NCBI RefSeq assembly: GCF_036032445.1
Contig: NZ_CP107932.1
Location: 2,420,501 to 2,484,500, forward strand
Direction of reading: 5' to 3'
Length of the DNA: 64,000 bases
Source of the DNA: Nocardia sp. NBC_00416
Lineage (GTDB): Bacteria; Actinomycetota; Actinomycetes; Mycobacteriales; Mycobacteriaceae
In this document: in pieces, positions 51,418 to 59,929 of the stretch
How positions within the stretch are numbered: position 1 is the first letter of the stretch
Layout: each line of letters begins with the position of its first letter
The notes under the pieces: generated by a model
Told to the model about the DNA's origin: nothing
The model's database searches: none
The model's input: the letters and a program-made list of their open reading frames with translations, nothing else
Translations under genes and position numbers: made by a program

Positions 51418-52686
51418 GTGAGCACCCCTGACGTCGTCATCGTCGGCGGCGGAATCGGCGGGCTGAGTACCGCTTTCGCATTGTCGCGACTCGGACTGCG
51501 GGTCCGGGTTCTGGAGCGGTCCAAGGAATTCGGTGAGGTGGGGGCGGGGATCCAGCTCGCGCCGAACTGCACGCGCATACTCGACGACTACGGTCTGCTG
51601 ACGGAAGCGAAGGCGCGCGGTGTCGTGCCCGACCGGATGGTGATGCGCGACGCGGTCGACGGGAGCGAGCTGACCTCGCTCGACCTGCGCGACCTCGAAC
51701 GCGAATACGGCTTCCCGTACCTGGTCATCCACCGCAGCGATATGCATTCCCTGTTCCTGTCCGCGTGCCGCGACGCCGGCGTCGAGCTGCTGACCGAGCA
51801 GCGGATCGTGTCGTATGCGCAGGATGCCGGAACGGCGACCGCGACGACGGATACCGGGCGAGTTCACCAGGCGGGCGTCGTGATCGCGGCCGACGGGCTG
51901 CACTCCGTGGCGCGGAGACTCTTCGTCGACGACGAGCCGGTCTCGTCGGCCTACGTCGCCTACCGGGGCACGGTGCCGATGACGGAGGTGAACGGTCCGG
52001 TCGACCTCTCCGAGGTGGTCGTCTATGTCGGGCCGCGGTGCCATTTCGTCCATTACGGACTGCGCGGCGGAGACCTCCTCAACCAGGTCGCCGTGTTCGA
52101 GTCACCGAAAGCCATTGCCGGACTCGATGACTGGGGCACACCGGACGAACTCGACACCGCGTTCACCGCGACCTGCGACTTCGTCCAGCAGCGACTGCCG
52201 CATATGTGGCGGGACAAGTGGTGGCGGATGTACGACCGCGACCCGATCGACACGTGGGTCGACGGCCGGATCGCCCTGCTCGGCGACGCGGCCCACCCGC
52301 CGCTGCAGTACATGGCCCAGGGCGCGATCATGGCGATCGAGGACGGCTGGGTGCTCGCGGAGCACGCGAAACGACGGCGCGGCGACGACGGGGTCGTCGA
52401 CTGGGCGGGTGCGCTCGCGGCCTACGAGAGGGTCCGCCCGCAACACTGCCGCCGGGTGGTGCTGACGGCGCGGGCGTGGGGCGAGCTGTGGCACCTCGAC
52501 GGTGTCCGGCGCGAGCAGCGCAATGTGCTCCTGCGGGAGCGCGAGGTCGACGACTACTCGTTCACTGATTGGGTTTACGGGCCCACGGCGCTCCTTCCGG
52601 AAGACGAACCCGCGATGTTCGCGCCGATCCCGCTGACCACGGCCGACCGGGTGGGTGTCGGTCCGGCGGACTCGTTCGCGCCGTAG
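51418..52686 (+). CDS. 3-hydroxybenzoate 6-hydroxylase
   Basis: A 422-residue FAD monooxygenase: dinucleotide motif VGGGIGGLS, DG motif IAADGLHS, and GD motif LLGDAAHPPLQYMAQGA. Last gene of the gentisate operon and of the size and type of actinobacterial 3-hydroxybenzoate 6-hydroxylases, which make gentisate with NAD(P)H and O2. Salicylate 5-hydroxylation is usually done by other systems. GTG start, GAGGAG upstream. Confidence 0.9.
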   Translation: MSTPDVVIVGGGIGGLSTAFALSRLGLRVRVLERSKEFGEVGAGIQLAPNCTRILDDYGLLTEAKARGVVPDRMVMRDAVDGSELTSLDLRDLEREYGFPYLVIHRSDMHSLFLSACRDAGVELLTEQRIVSYAQDAGTATATTDTGRVHQAGVVIAADGLHSVARRLFVDDEPVSSAYVAYRGTVPMTEVNGPVDLSEVVVYVGPRCHFVHYGLRGGDLLNQVAVFESPKAIAGLDDWGTPDELDTAFTATCDFVQQRLPHMWRDKWWRMYDRDPIDTWVDGRIALLGDAAHPPLQYMAQGAIMAIEDGWVLAEHAKRRRGDDGVVDWAGALAAYERVRPQHCRRVVLTARAWGELWHLDGVRREQRNVLLREREVDDYSFTDWVYGPTALLPEDEPAMFAPIPLTTADRVGVGPADSFAP

Positions 52687-52861
52687 GACCCCAGCCGTTC
52701 GCGGTTCGGGCCGCGGTCGTGCGAGAGGCACGAGCCGATTTCACCACTTCCGCCCCATCCAGGGGGAATCCGAACCCAGCCTATGGCGTGACGGTCGTAC
52801 CCGAAGAAAACCCGGAACGACACCACAGCGCCGCCTCCCGCCCGTCCGATCCGGCCGGATA

Positions 52862-52895
52862 CCCCTCGCATTGCCGTGCACGGCAATGCGAGGGG
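52862..52895. terminator. Perfect 34-bp palindrome, probable terminator
   Basis: CCCCTCGCATTGCCGTG is followed by its exact complement, 176 bp after the hydroxylase stop and before a convergent gene end. It can form a 15-pair hairpin. No T-tract. The rest of the 297-bp gap shows nothing else. Confidence 0.65.
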
Positions 52896-52983
52896 CCGAC
52901 CAGCGCAGGTGAGCGCCTAAAAGTAAGAGGCACATGCCGAGGCATCGCGCCGAGCGTGAGCCAGGGCTCGATGCGGATGGCCG

Positions 52984-53598
52984 CTACGACGATCCGTCAT
53001 GCGCGCCGAGGACCGGACCTTCCGCCCAACGGTAGAGATGCGCGAAGCCCGGTTCGACGATCGAATCCGGTATCTCGGGATCGAACCAACGGTCTACTCG
53101 GGTCCAGTGATACGGATGGAGAAGATAGTCGACCTCGAGTCCCACGGTGTCGTCGAACTCCTGTTCCCAGATATGAGTCCATCCACTGTTCGACCGCGAT
53201 GTATCGGCCCTGCTCAGTGCCCATGAGCGTATGGCGCTGATGTGCTCGGTCATGGCAATCAATTCGGATTCGAACCGCTCGATCTGTGGTTGTGACGCGT
53301 CGTGGTCGACGCTGAGCAGCAGCGTTCGTTTGATTCGCCGGCCCCGCAACGGCGTAACACCGGCCGCAATCTCGCGTAAGGCCGTGACCTCGGCGCCGCC
53401 GAACCACGTATTCGATACCTCACCGGGCGCGATATCTGTCGTCAAATCCCATGTGATACCGATACTCTCGGTACTCCCGGGCAGGTCGGGCCCGGCGGAG
53501 CAGCCTCCGACTTCAGGTTTACAGAGTAGTTGCTCGCATACTTCCGCAATCGGTACCGCAACATCGGTGGCCGGAGTGCGAATGATCCATCGGCGCAT
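52984..53598 (-). CDS. Dabb-domain (stress-responsive A/B barrel) protein
   Basis: A 204-residue protein with a C-terminal Dabb ferredoxin-like barrel (~95-185): FESELIAMTEHISAIRSWALS, WTHIWEQEFDDTVGLEVDYLLHPYHWT. The N-terminal half has no recognised domain but could be a second, diverged barrel. Dabb proteins include polyketide cyclases and stress proteins. 3 bp after the upstream gene, so co-transcribed. Confidence 0.75.
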   Translation of the reverse strand: MRRWIIRTPATDVAVPIAEVCEQLLCKPEVGGCSAGPDLPGSTESIGITWDLTTDIAPGEVSNTWFGGAEVTALREIAAGVTPLRGRRIKRTLLLSVDHDASQPQIERFESELIAMTEHISAIRSWALSRADTSRSNSGWTHIWEQEFDDTVGLEVDYLLHPYHWTRVDRWFDPEIPDSIVEPGFAHLYRWAEGPVLGAHDGSS

Positions 53599-53601
53599 TC
53601 C

Positions 53602-53949
53602 TCAGCCCTTCTCGATCTGCTGGGCCACGACGCGTTTCCGGTGGAGGGCTTTGGCGTCGGTCATGGTCCAGAATCGCGCCACCTCGGTATCAGCTGCCGC
53701 CGCTGCGCGCATCGCGTAGAACTCGTAGATGCCGGATATCTCCCACGTCATGTTCAACGCCACGGCATCAGCACTCCGAAACGATTGCGTTATTTCCTTG
53801 AGCTGCATTCCGCGCCGCAATGCGTTGGGCCGATACATCCGGCGCCATTCCGCAACCCACCCCTCGACTTCGTCGACTGGTAAAACGATCATATCTACGA
53901 TACATACTTTCGTATCCGCTGGTAGAACCACGTTCACAGTGTGATCCAA
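53602..53949 (-). CDS. Hypothetical protein, partner of the Dabb gene
   Basis: A 115-residue soluble protein: VCIVDMIVLPVDEVEGWVAEWRRMYRPNALRRGM (in pieces) and WEISGIYEFYAMRAAAAAD. The pattern is that of a small alpha+beta barrel subunit, fitting a partner for the Dabb protein. No family assigned. Immediately upstream of that gene. Confidence 0.6.
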   Translation of the reverse strand: MDHTVNVVLPADTKVCIVDMIVLPVDEVEGWVAEWRRMYRPNALRRGMQLKEITQSFRSADAVALNMTWEISGIYEFYAMRAAAAADTEVARFWTMTDAKALHRKRVVAQQIEKG

Positions 53950-54002
53950 GAAAGACCCGAGCGCAATTCTTCCGCGCGACCATTCCGACCGGGACAGCGG
54001 AG

Positions 54003-54044
54003 GTGATCAAATTATTCTTCTGTCGACACGCGCACACCGAATGA
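54003..54044 (+). pseudogene. Possible histidine-phosphatase gene fragment
   Basis: GTG after GGAGG opens VIKLFFCRHAHTE and then stops. RHxxTE is the active-site opening of phosphoglycerate-mutase-like phosphatases. Only 13 codons remain, so it is very tentative. The rest of the 53950-54225 gap shows no gene. Confidence 0.25.
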
Positions 54045-54225
54045 CGGCGGGCTCGGCGCCGTCGGCCGGTCGAGCGTGCAGTCATTTCGCGGCACGCCTT
54101 CGAACTCGTGTGGATTCCCTACGACCGACGCACCGACCGTCATCGAGCCCGGCCTCGCCTGCTCGATCATCTGTCTACGCAAGCTCATTCCGCGCTGAGC
54201 TCCGAGGACTGCGATCCGGCGGATA

Positions 54226-55779
54226 TCAGTTGACCTGGCGTCCGCGACCGCTCCAGTACTGTTCGCGCAGTGTGAACTTCTGCAGCTTGCCGGTCGCCGT
54301 CCGGGCCAGTTCGTTCCGGAACTCGACCGAGGTCGGCGCCTTGTAGCCCGCTAGCCGCTGTTTGCACCAGGCGATCAGCTCTGATTCGGTCGCGTCGCCC
54401 GGTTCGGTGTCCGGGTTCAGCACGACCAGCGCCTTGATCGTCTCGCCCCACTTCTCACTCGGCACCGCGATCACCGCCACCTCGGCCACGGCGGGATGGG
54501 AGAACAGGCAGTCCTCGACTTCGATGGAGGAGACGTTCTCGCCGCCGGTGATGATCACGTCCTTCTTGCGGTCGGCGATGGTGAGGTAGCCGTCGTCGCC
54601 GACGGCGCCGCCGTCGCCGGTGCGGAACCAGCCGCCGGCCAGCGATTCCGCACTTTCCTCGGGTCGGCCCCAGTAACCCTCCATGACGACGTTGGACCGG
54701 GCCAGCACCTCCCCCGCGCTTTCCGCGGACTCCTCGACCCGCAATCGGACGCCCAGGGCCGGGGCGCCGGCCCGGGTCAGTTTCGCTGCCCTGGTCTCGG
54801 GATCGAGATCGTCCCATTCCGCTCGGGTGCGGTTTATGGTCAGCAGTGGAGAGGTTTCGGTGAGACCGTAGATCTGGATGAATTCCCAGCCCAGCTCCTG
54901 TTCGACGCGGGCGACGGTCCGCGTCGGCGGCGGCGCGCCGGCCATGATGATCCGCACCCGGTCGCGCCCGGGGATCTCCCCGTCCCAAGTCTGCGCGGCT
55001 TCCAGGACCGCCGCGGCGACCGCGGGCGCCGCGCACATCACCGTGACACCGTGATCGCGGACCCGGCGCAGGATCTCGGCGCCGTCGATCTTGCGCAGGA
55101 CGATGTGCCGGGCGCCGACGCCGGTCATCGCGAACGGCTGACCCCAGCCGTTCGCGTGGAACATGGGCAGGGTGTGCAGGTAGACGTCACGATCGCTGAT
55201 CGTGGCGTGCAGTCCGAAGGTGACCGCGTTGACCCAGATACTGCGATGGGTGATCTGGACGCCCTTCGGGCGGGCGGTGGTGCCGGAGGTGTAGTTGATG
55301 GTGGCGGTGGCGGATTCGTCCGGTTCCCACGGTCGCGGCACCGACCCCGGGGCGGCGTAGAGATCGGCGTCGGAGCCCAGGACGAACGTGTGCTCGCAGT
55401 CGATCTCACCGAGCGAGTCCGCGAGTTCGGGATCCACGTACAGGACGCGGGCGCCGGAATCCTCGACGATGTAGCGCACCTCGTCGGGACGCAGGCGGAA
55501 ATTGATCGGAACCAGCACCCGGCCCCATCCGCTCACACCGAAGAACGAGGTCAGCAAACGGCTCGCGTTGTGGCTGACGATCGCGACGCGTTCGCCGGCC
55601 TCGATACCGAGTTCGTCGAGCCGGGCTGCCTGCCTGCGGGCGAGGTCGGCGACCTGGGAGTAGGTCAGTGTGCCCTGACTCGGCGCCGGTTGGCCGGGTT
55701 CGTCGACCACACCGATCCGGTCGCCGTACACAGTTTCGGCGCGGTCGAGGAAATCGGAGACGCTGAACGGGACAAACAT
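54226..55779 (-). CDS. Acyl-CoA synthetase, AMP-binding family
   Basis: A 517-residue adenylate-forming enzyme: INYTSGTTARPKGVQITHRS, IYGLTETSPLL, WFRTGDGG, DRKKDVIITGGENVSSIEVED and the C-terminal lysine in TATGKLQKFTL. The start at 55779 follows AGGAG; a longer frame upstream reads into Arg-rich nonsense. Resembles medium-chain or aryl acyl-CoA ligases. Promoter region includes two CGACGATTGT repeats. Confidence 0.9.
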   Translation of the reverse strand: MFVPFSVSDFLDRAETVYGDRIGVVDEPGQPAPSQGTLTYSQVADLARRQAARLDELGIEAGERVAIVSHNASRLLTSFFGVSGWGRVLVPINFRLRPDEVRYIVEDSGARVLYVDPELADSLGEIDCEHTFVLGSDADLYAAPGSVPRPWEPDESATATINYTSGTTARPKGVQITHRSIWVNAVTFGLHATISDRDVYLHTLPMFHANGWGQPFAMTGVGARHIVLRKIDGAEILRRVRDHGVTVMCAAPAVAAAVLEAAQTWDGEIPGRDRVRIIMAGAPPPTRTVARVEQELGWEFIQIYGLTETSPLLTINRTRAEWDDLDPETRAAKLTRAGAPALGVRLRVEESAESAGEVLARSNVVMEGYWGRPEESAESLAGGWFRTGDGGAVGDDGYLTIADRKKDVIITGGENVSSIEVEDCLFSHPAVAEVAVIAVPSEKWGETIKALVVLNPDTEPGDATESELIAWCKQRLAGYKAPTSVEFRNELARTATGKLQKFTLREQYWSGRGRQVN

Positions 55780-55810
55780 GGTTCTCCTACAGATCTTGCC
55801 TGCGCCTGAG

Positions 55811-55848
55811 CGACGATTGTGCGGACCTTCCGACGGCCCGACGATTGT
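55811..55848. repeat. Direct repeat CGACGATTGT in promoter gap
   Basis: Two copies of CGACGATTGT, 28 bp apart (55811-55820 and 55839-55848), just upstream of the ligase start, in a 369-bp gap that otherwise shows nothing. Possible regulator half-sites. Confidence 0.35.
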
Positions 55849-56148
55849 CTCCCCTGAAACGGCACCGCGGGCCGGAATTCTTGCGGCGGGCCCGCGACGG
55901 CGGCGCGGGCGGCGGCGACCCGATGAGTGGGCGCGGACGCACGGGGTACGGCTCCCGTCCTCGCGACACGCACCCGTTCCGCGGGCCCCGGCCGCACATA
56001 TAGCCGCGGTACCAGCAACGTTGCCCACGACGCGTCTCGTCTGCGATGGATCTGACCCATGTACGCCAGCGCGATGGCGTGACTTTCCCGAGGCCGTTTC
56101 GTAATCTAACGGTGATCTTTTCGTCGAGCGTTACGAGTGGTCTCCATC

Positions 56149-56790
56149 ATGCCTGGTCAACATCGAAAACCGGCCCGAGCCCGGAAGCTCGCACCCCTGG
56201 CCGGATGTGGGATAGCGGCGACCGCTGTGGTCATTCTGGGAGCGACGGCCCGTCCCGGCCCGACAGCTGAGCAGGCCGCGGTGGTCGAGCCGATGACCGC
56301 CGCCGGCATGGACAAGGCCTCGGCGACCGAACCGTCGGCGCCGCGGCCGCCGATACCGGTCGCCGCGGTCGATCGGCCGCAACGGCCGGCGAACTACGCG
56401 AAACGACACGCACCGCCACCGCCTCCCCCGGTCCGGTGTTCGACGGAACTCGCCGGCGCGCGGCCGCACGTCGCGCAGGTGGGCAACCTGATCGACAAGA
56501 CATTCGGGATCGCCGAGATCGGCGGCGCGATCGGCCGGGGCAACGACGATCACGGCGCCGGGCTGGCCCTCGATTTCATGACCGACGATTCCGCGCGCGG
56601 CGACGCCATCGCCGACTTCGTACTGGCCAACAAGGAACGTTTCGGCGTGACCTATGTGATCTGGCAGCAGCGGTACAACGACGGCAGCGGCTGGTCGTAC
56701 ATGGAAGATCGCGGCAGCCCGACCGCCAATCACTACGACCACGTGCACGTATCGTTCGACTCGACCGCCGCCGGGGATGTGACCTGCTGA
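56149..56790 (+). CDS. Secreted ARB_07466-like protein
   Basis: A 213-residue protein with an N-terminal basic region and hydrophobic segment (LAGCGIAATAVVILGATA), a Pro/Ala linker (HAPPPPPPV) and a ~120-residue domain: GGAIGRGNDDHGAGLALDFMTDD, VLANKERFGVTYVIWQQRYNDG and NHYDHVHVSF. This is the ARB_07466-like domain of actinobacterial exported proteins, with histidines resembling D-Ala-D-Ala/VanY-type metal sites. Probably acts in the wall. Confidence 0.82.
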   Translation: MPGQHRKPARARKLAPLAGCGIAATAVVILGATARPGPTAEQAAVVEPMTAAGMDKASATEPSAPRPPIPVAAVDRPQRPANYAKRHAPPPPPPVRCSTELAGARPHVAQVGNLIDKTFGIAEIGGAIGRGNDDHGAGLALDFMTDDSARGDAIADFVLANKERFGVTYVIWQQRYNDGSGWSYMEDRGSPTANHYDHVHVSFDSTAAGDVTC

Positions 56791-56792
56791 GT

Positions 56793-57581
56793 TCAGGGCT
56801 TACGGCCGACCGCCCCGTAGAGCACCAGCTTGGTGTCGGGCAGGTCGTCGCCGAGCCACCGTTGCAGCGGCACCACGCCGGGTTCCAGGTTCTCGAAGCC
56901 GTCCAGGAACGACGTCACCCGCTCGAGTGATCGATACCGGACCTGCGCCGAGGTGTTCATGGCGTCCTGCGAGGTGCGCGTGATGATCTCGGGATCGCTG
57001 GTGGCGGCGGCATGGGAGAGCGCCAGGTAGCTGCCGGGCGCCATGGCGTCGCGATACCGGCGGACGAGTTCGCCTGGATATTCGTCGTCCATCACATAGT
57101 GCAGAACGCCGACGATCGTGATCGCCACCGGCTCCGCGAAATCGATGCCCGATTCGGATTCGAGGCGGCCGAGCAGTTCGTCGGGGTGGCGGACATCGGC
57201 CTGCAGCGCCGTCACTCCGGGATGCTTCGTCATGATCGCGTTGGAATGCACGAACACCACGGGGTCGTGGTCGACGTAGGCGACCCGCGCCGACGGGTCC
57301 GTCTCGTGCGCTATCTCGTGCACATTCGGTGAGGTCGGAATACCCGAGCCGAGGTCGACGAACTGCCGCACCCCCGCGGCGGCGGCCACGCGGACCGCGT
57401 GCAGCAGGAATTTGCGGCTGAACCAGGCCAAGGATCTGGTTTCCGGCGCCACCGCCAGGATGCGGTGGGCGAACACCCGGTCGACCTCGTAATTGTCCTT
57501 CCCGCCCAGCAGGTAGTCGAACACCCGAGCCGAGCGCGGCTCGTGCGGGTCCACCCCCTGCGGCGTGCGATTCATCTCCAC
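56793..57581 (-). CDS. SAM-dependent methyltransferase-like protein (DUF574/PF04672)
   Basis: A 262-residue protein of the actinomycete DUF574 family: PHEPRSARVFDYLLGGKDNYEVDR opens it, and FVDLGSGIPTSPNVHEIA is the SAM motif. VLHYVMDDEYPGELV is also typical. The members are abundant in actinomycetes but their substrates are unknown. Start 57581 or 57575. Confidence 0.88.
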   Translation of the reverse strand: MEMNRTPQGVDPHEPRSARVFDYLLGGKDNYEVDRVFAHRILAVAPETRSLAWFSRKFLLHAVRVAAAAGVRQFVDLGSGIPTSPNVHEIAHETDPSARVAYVDHDPVVFVHSNAIMTKHPGVTALQADVRHPDELLGRLESESGIDFAEPVAITIVGVLHYVMDDEYPGELVRRYRDAMAPGSYLALSHAAATSDPEIITRTSQDAMNTSAQVRYRSLERVTSFLDGFENLEPGVVPLQRWLGDDLPDTKLVLYGAVGRKP

Positions 57582-57633
57582 CCCGGAACCTCCGATTGTC
57601 TGCCGCTGATGGTGGCGGATACACCGTCAGGAC

Positions 57634-58686
57634 TCATGTATTCGATTCCCCCGCCGCCGCGACCTGTTGCGCGCGAATGAGCAGTGCGTCGGCGACCGGG
57701 CGGGGGCGTCGCCCCAGACCACAGGCGCTGGCGACGCCGTCGACCGGACGGCCGAGCACGTCTTCGACGAGCGACAGCACGTCCAGTTGTTCCTGTTCCG
57801 TGGGCACATCGTGCACCAGACCCGCGTAGAAGGCAGTGGACTGGTCCAGCGCCAAACCGGCCAGGGGCGCATAGAATTCCGGCCGCGCCGGTGGCGGAGT
57901 GTCACCCGCCGCGAGGGGTGCGTGCACGAACTCCAAGGGCCGGCCCGCGGGCCACTGCCGGGCGATCGCGTTGGCCAGATCCACCACCGGCCGGGTGTCG
58001 CGGAGGGTGGCACGGGCCTTGTTGTGCAGACTTCCGAGACACAGGTGCACACCGAACCGGGTGCCCGCCGGCGCGGCGGCGGCCAGATCGGTGATCCCCC
58101 GCGCCAACCCGATGGCCCGGTCGACCGATCGGTGCACCGGTTGCGCCGTCGCCGTCAACACGAGTTCAGCGGTGGCCTCGAGCTGGATGACGACGTCGGA
58201 TCCGGCCAGTTCACGCACGGCCGTGATCTCACGAACGGTGGCGTCGGCGAAGGCGCGGCGATGCCGCAGCAGTCCGGATACGCCCAGCGCGATGAAGGCG
58301 AGGGTGAAATCGGTGGGCATTCCGATCTGCAGGGCGGGCTCGGACAGCTGATAGGTCCGGCGCAGTTCCGCGAAGACCGGCAGCGCCTCGTCGGTTTCCC
58401 TCCGGTATCCGAGATCGAGGGACTCGGCGGTCAACGTGCGGCCCTTCGGCACGCGATGGCGGGCGCGGTCCCGGCTCGTGCGCCAGTCGCTGGGCCGCTT
58501 CACTTCCAGGGCGCCCTGGGACACCAGATCCTCGATGATCGGCCTGATATAGAACTCGTACCGACGTGTCTCCCCGGTCGGCACGGTGCGCAGCCGCGGG
58601 CCCGCGGCATCCAGCATGGCCCGCATGGCCGCATCGGTGCTCTCGGCCGGAAAACTCCCGACGAAATGGACGGCCCGACTACTCAC
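57634..58686 (-). CDS. MetE-like cobalamin-independent methyltransferase family protein
   Basis: A 350-residue protein with the fold signs of the MetE C-terminal barrel: VHFVGSFPAES start, GVHLCLGSLHNKA (His-x-Cys zinc pair) and ASACGLGRRPRP (second Cys). About half the size of MetE, so it lacks the N-terminal barrel. Could transfer methyl groups between small molecules or have a core-MetE-like role. GTG start. Followed by the DUF574 gene on the same strand. Confidence 0.7.
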   Translation of the reverse strand: MSSRAVHFVGSFPAESTDAAMRAMLDAAGPRLRTVPTGETRRYEFYIRPIIEDLVSQGALEVKRPSDWRTSRDRARHRVPKGRTLTAESLDLGYRRETDEALPVFAELRRTYQLSEPALQIGMPTDFTLAFIALGVSGLLRHRRAFADATVREITAVRELAGSDVVIQLEATAELVLTATAQPVHRSVDRAIGLARGITDLAAAAPAGTRFGVHLCLGSLHNKARATLRDTRPVVDLANAIARQWPAGRPLEFVHAPLAAGDTPPPARPEFYAPLAGLALDQSTAFYAGLVHDVPTEQEQLDVLSLVEDVLGRPVDGVASACGLGRRPRPVADALLIRAQQVAAAGESNT

Positions 58687-58824
58687 TGTCGCATCCTAGC
58701 CCGGGGGCGGCCCGGGCGGCCTGCGAAAGTGCTGGTCCACATATATAGCGCCGCACCTTATTACGATCTTGGAGATACGGCATACGTTGCACGCCAACAT
58801 ATCCCCTATTAGGGTCCCGAGCAC

Positions 58825-59877
58825 ATGACAGCAGTGAGTTTTCCGCTCGGCCGCCCATGGGGAATCCGGCGTTCACCCCTCGCCGTGCGCGCGCTGGTCA
58901 CCGTCGTGGCCGTCATGGCAGGACTGGCACCGGGAGTCGCGGGCGCCGACGACCCGGAGCCCGGGCGCTGCGCGTCGATTCCTTTCTCCACGAGCGCCGG
59001 AGGCACCCTGGCGACGACGCTCTGCACGCCGACCGATAGCCGGGCCGGCGCGGTCATGGTCTTGATGCCGGGGTCGAACTACAACAGCACCTACTGGGAC
59101 TTCCCGTACGCACCCGAGACCTACAATTTCCGCCGCGCGATGAACGCGGCGGGATTCGCCACTCTGGTGATCGACCGACTCGGGACCGGCGCGAGTTCCC
59201 GTCCGGTCAGTACCGATGTCACCGCTACTCGGGACGCGCAGGCGCTGCACGAGATCATCGGCGCCCTGCGCGGGGGCCTGGCCGGTGCGCAGCCCTTCGA
59301 CAAGATCGTCACCGGCGGGCATTCACTCAGTTCCGGTGTGGCGGTGCTGGAGGCGACCGCCCATCACGATGTCGACGGCGTCCTGCTCACCGGGTATTCA
59401 CACGGCCTGAACGTTCCCGGCGCGCTCGGCGTCATCGGCACGTATCGGCCGGCCGACAGCGATACCGCGTTCGCCGGGCACGGGTACGACAGCGGATACC
59501 TCACCACCCTCCCCGGTACGCGCGGCCGGTCGTTCCACGCGCCGGGAAAGGCCGATCCGCAGGTCGTCGCCGTGGACGAAGCGACCAAGGATGTCTTCGC
59601 CGCGACCGAGTACCCGGACGGGCTGACCTCCACGCTGCCGCCGATGTCCGGCGATATCACCGCACCCGCGCTCGTGGTCAACGGGAGCGCCGATGTGCTG
59701 TGCTCCGAGGTCTGCGCTGATACGGCGACCCTGCAGGCCGCCGAGGCGCCGCACTTCTCGCCCGCCGCACGGTTGCGGGCCTATGTCCTGCCCGGCAGCG
59801 GACATTCGGTGAACCTGGCCCGCAATACGGCCGACTACCACGCTGTCGTACGGGAGTGGATGGACTCGATCGCCTGA
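58825..59877 (+). CDS. Secreted alpha/beta hydrolase
   Basis: A 350-residue protein with a twin-Arg-containing N-terminus and signal peptide ending near PGVAGA. Alpha/beta hydrolase core: LMPGSNYNSTYWD oxyanion region, nucleophile in GGHSLSSG, acid in NGSADVLCS, histidine in LPGSGHSVNL. Four cysteines likely form disulfides outside the cell. Substrate unknown, perhaps lipid or ester. Confidence 0.87.
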   Translation: MTAVSFPLGRPWGIRRSPLAVRALVTVVAVMAGLAPGVAGADDPEPGRCASIPFSTSAGGTLATTLCTPTDSRAGAVMVLMPGSNYNSTYWDFPYAPETYNFRRAMNAAGFATLVIDRLGTGASSRPVSTDVTATRDAQALHEIIGALRGGLAGAQPFDKIVTGGHSLSSGVAVLEATAHHDVDGVLLTGYSHGLNVPGALGVIGTYRPADSDTAFAGHGYDSGYLTTLPGTRGRSFHAPGKADPQVVAVDEATKDVFAATEYPDGLTSTLPPMSGDITAPALVVNGSADVLCSEVCADTATLQAAEAPHFSPAARLRAYVLPGSGHSVNLARNTADYHAVVREWMDSIA

Positions 59878-59929
59878 ACGCCGTCCGGCCGCGGAGCGGC
59901 GGGGTGGGTATCCGGATGAGCGGCGTTGC

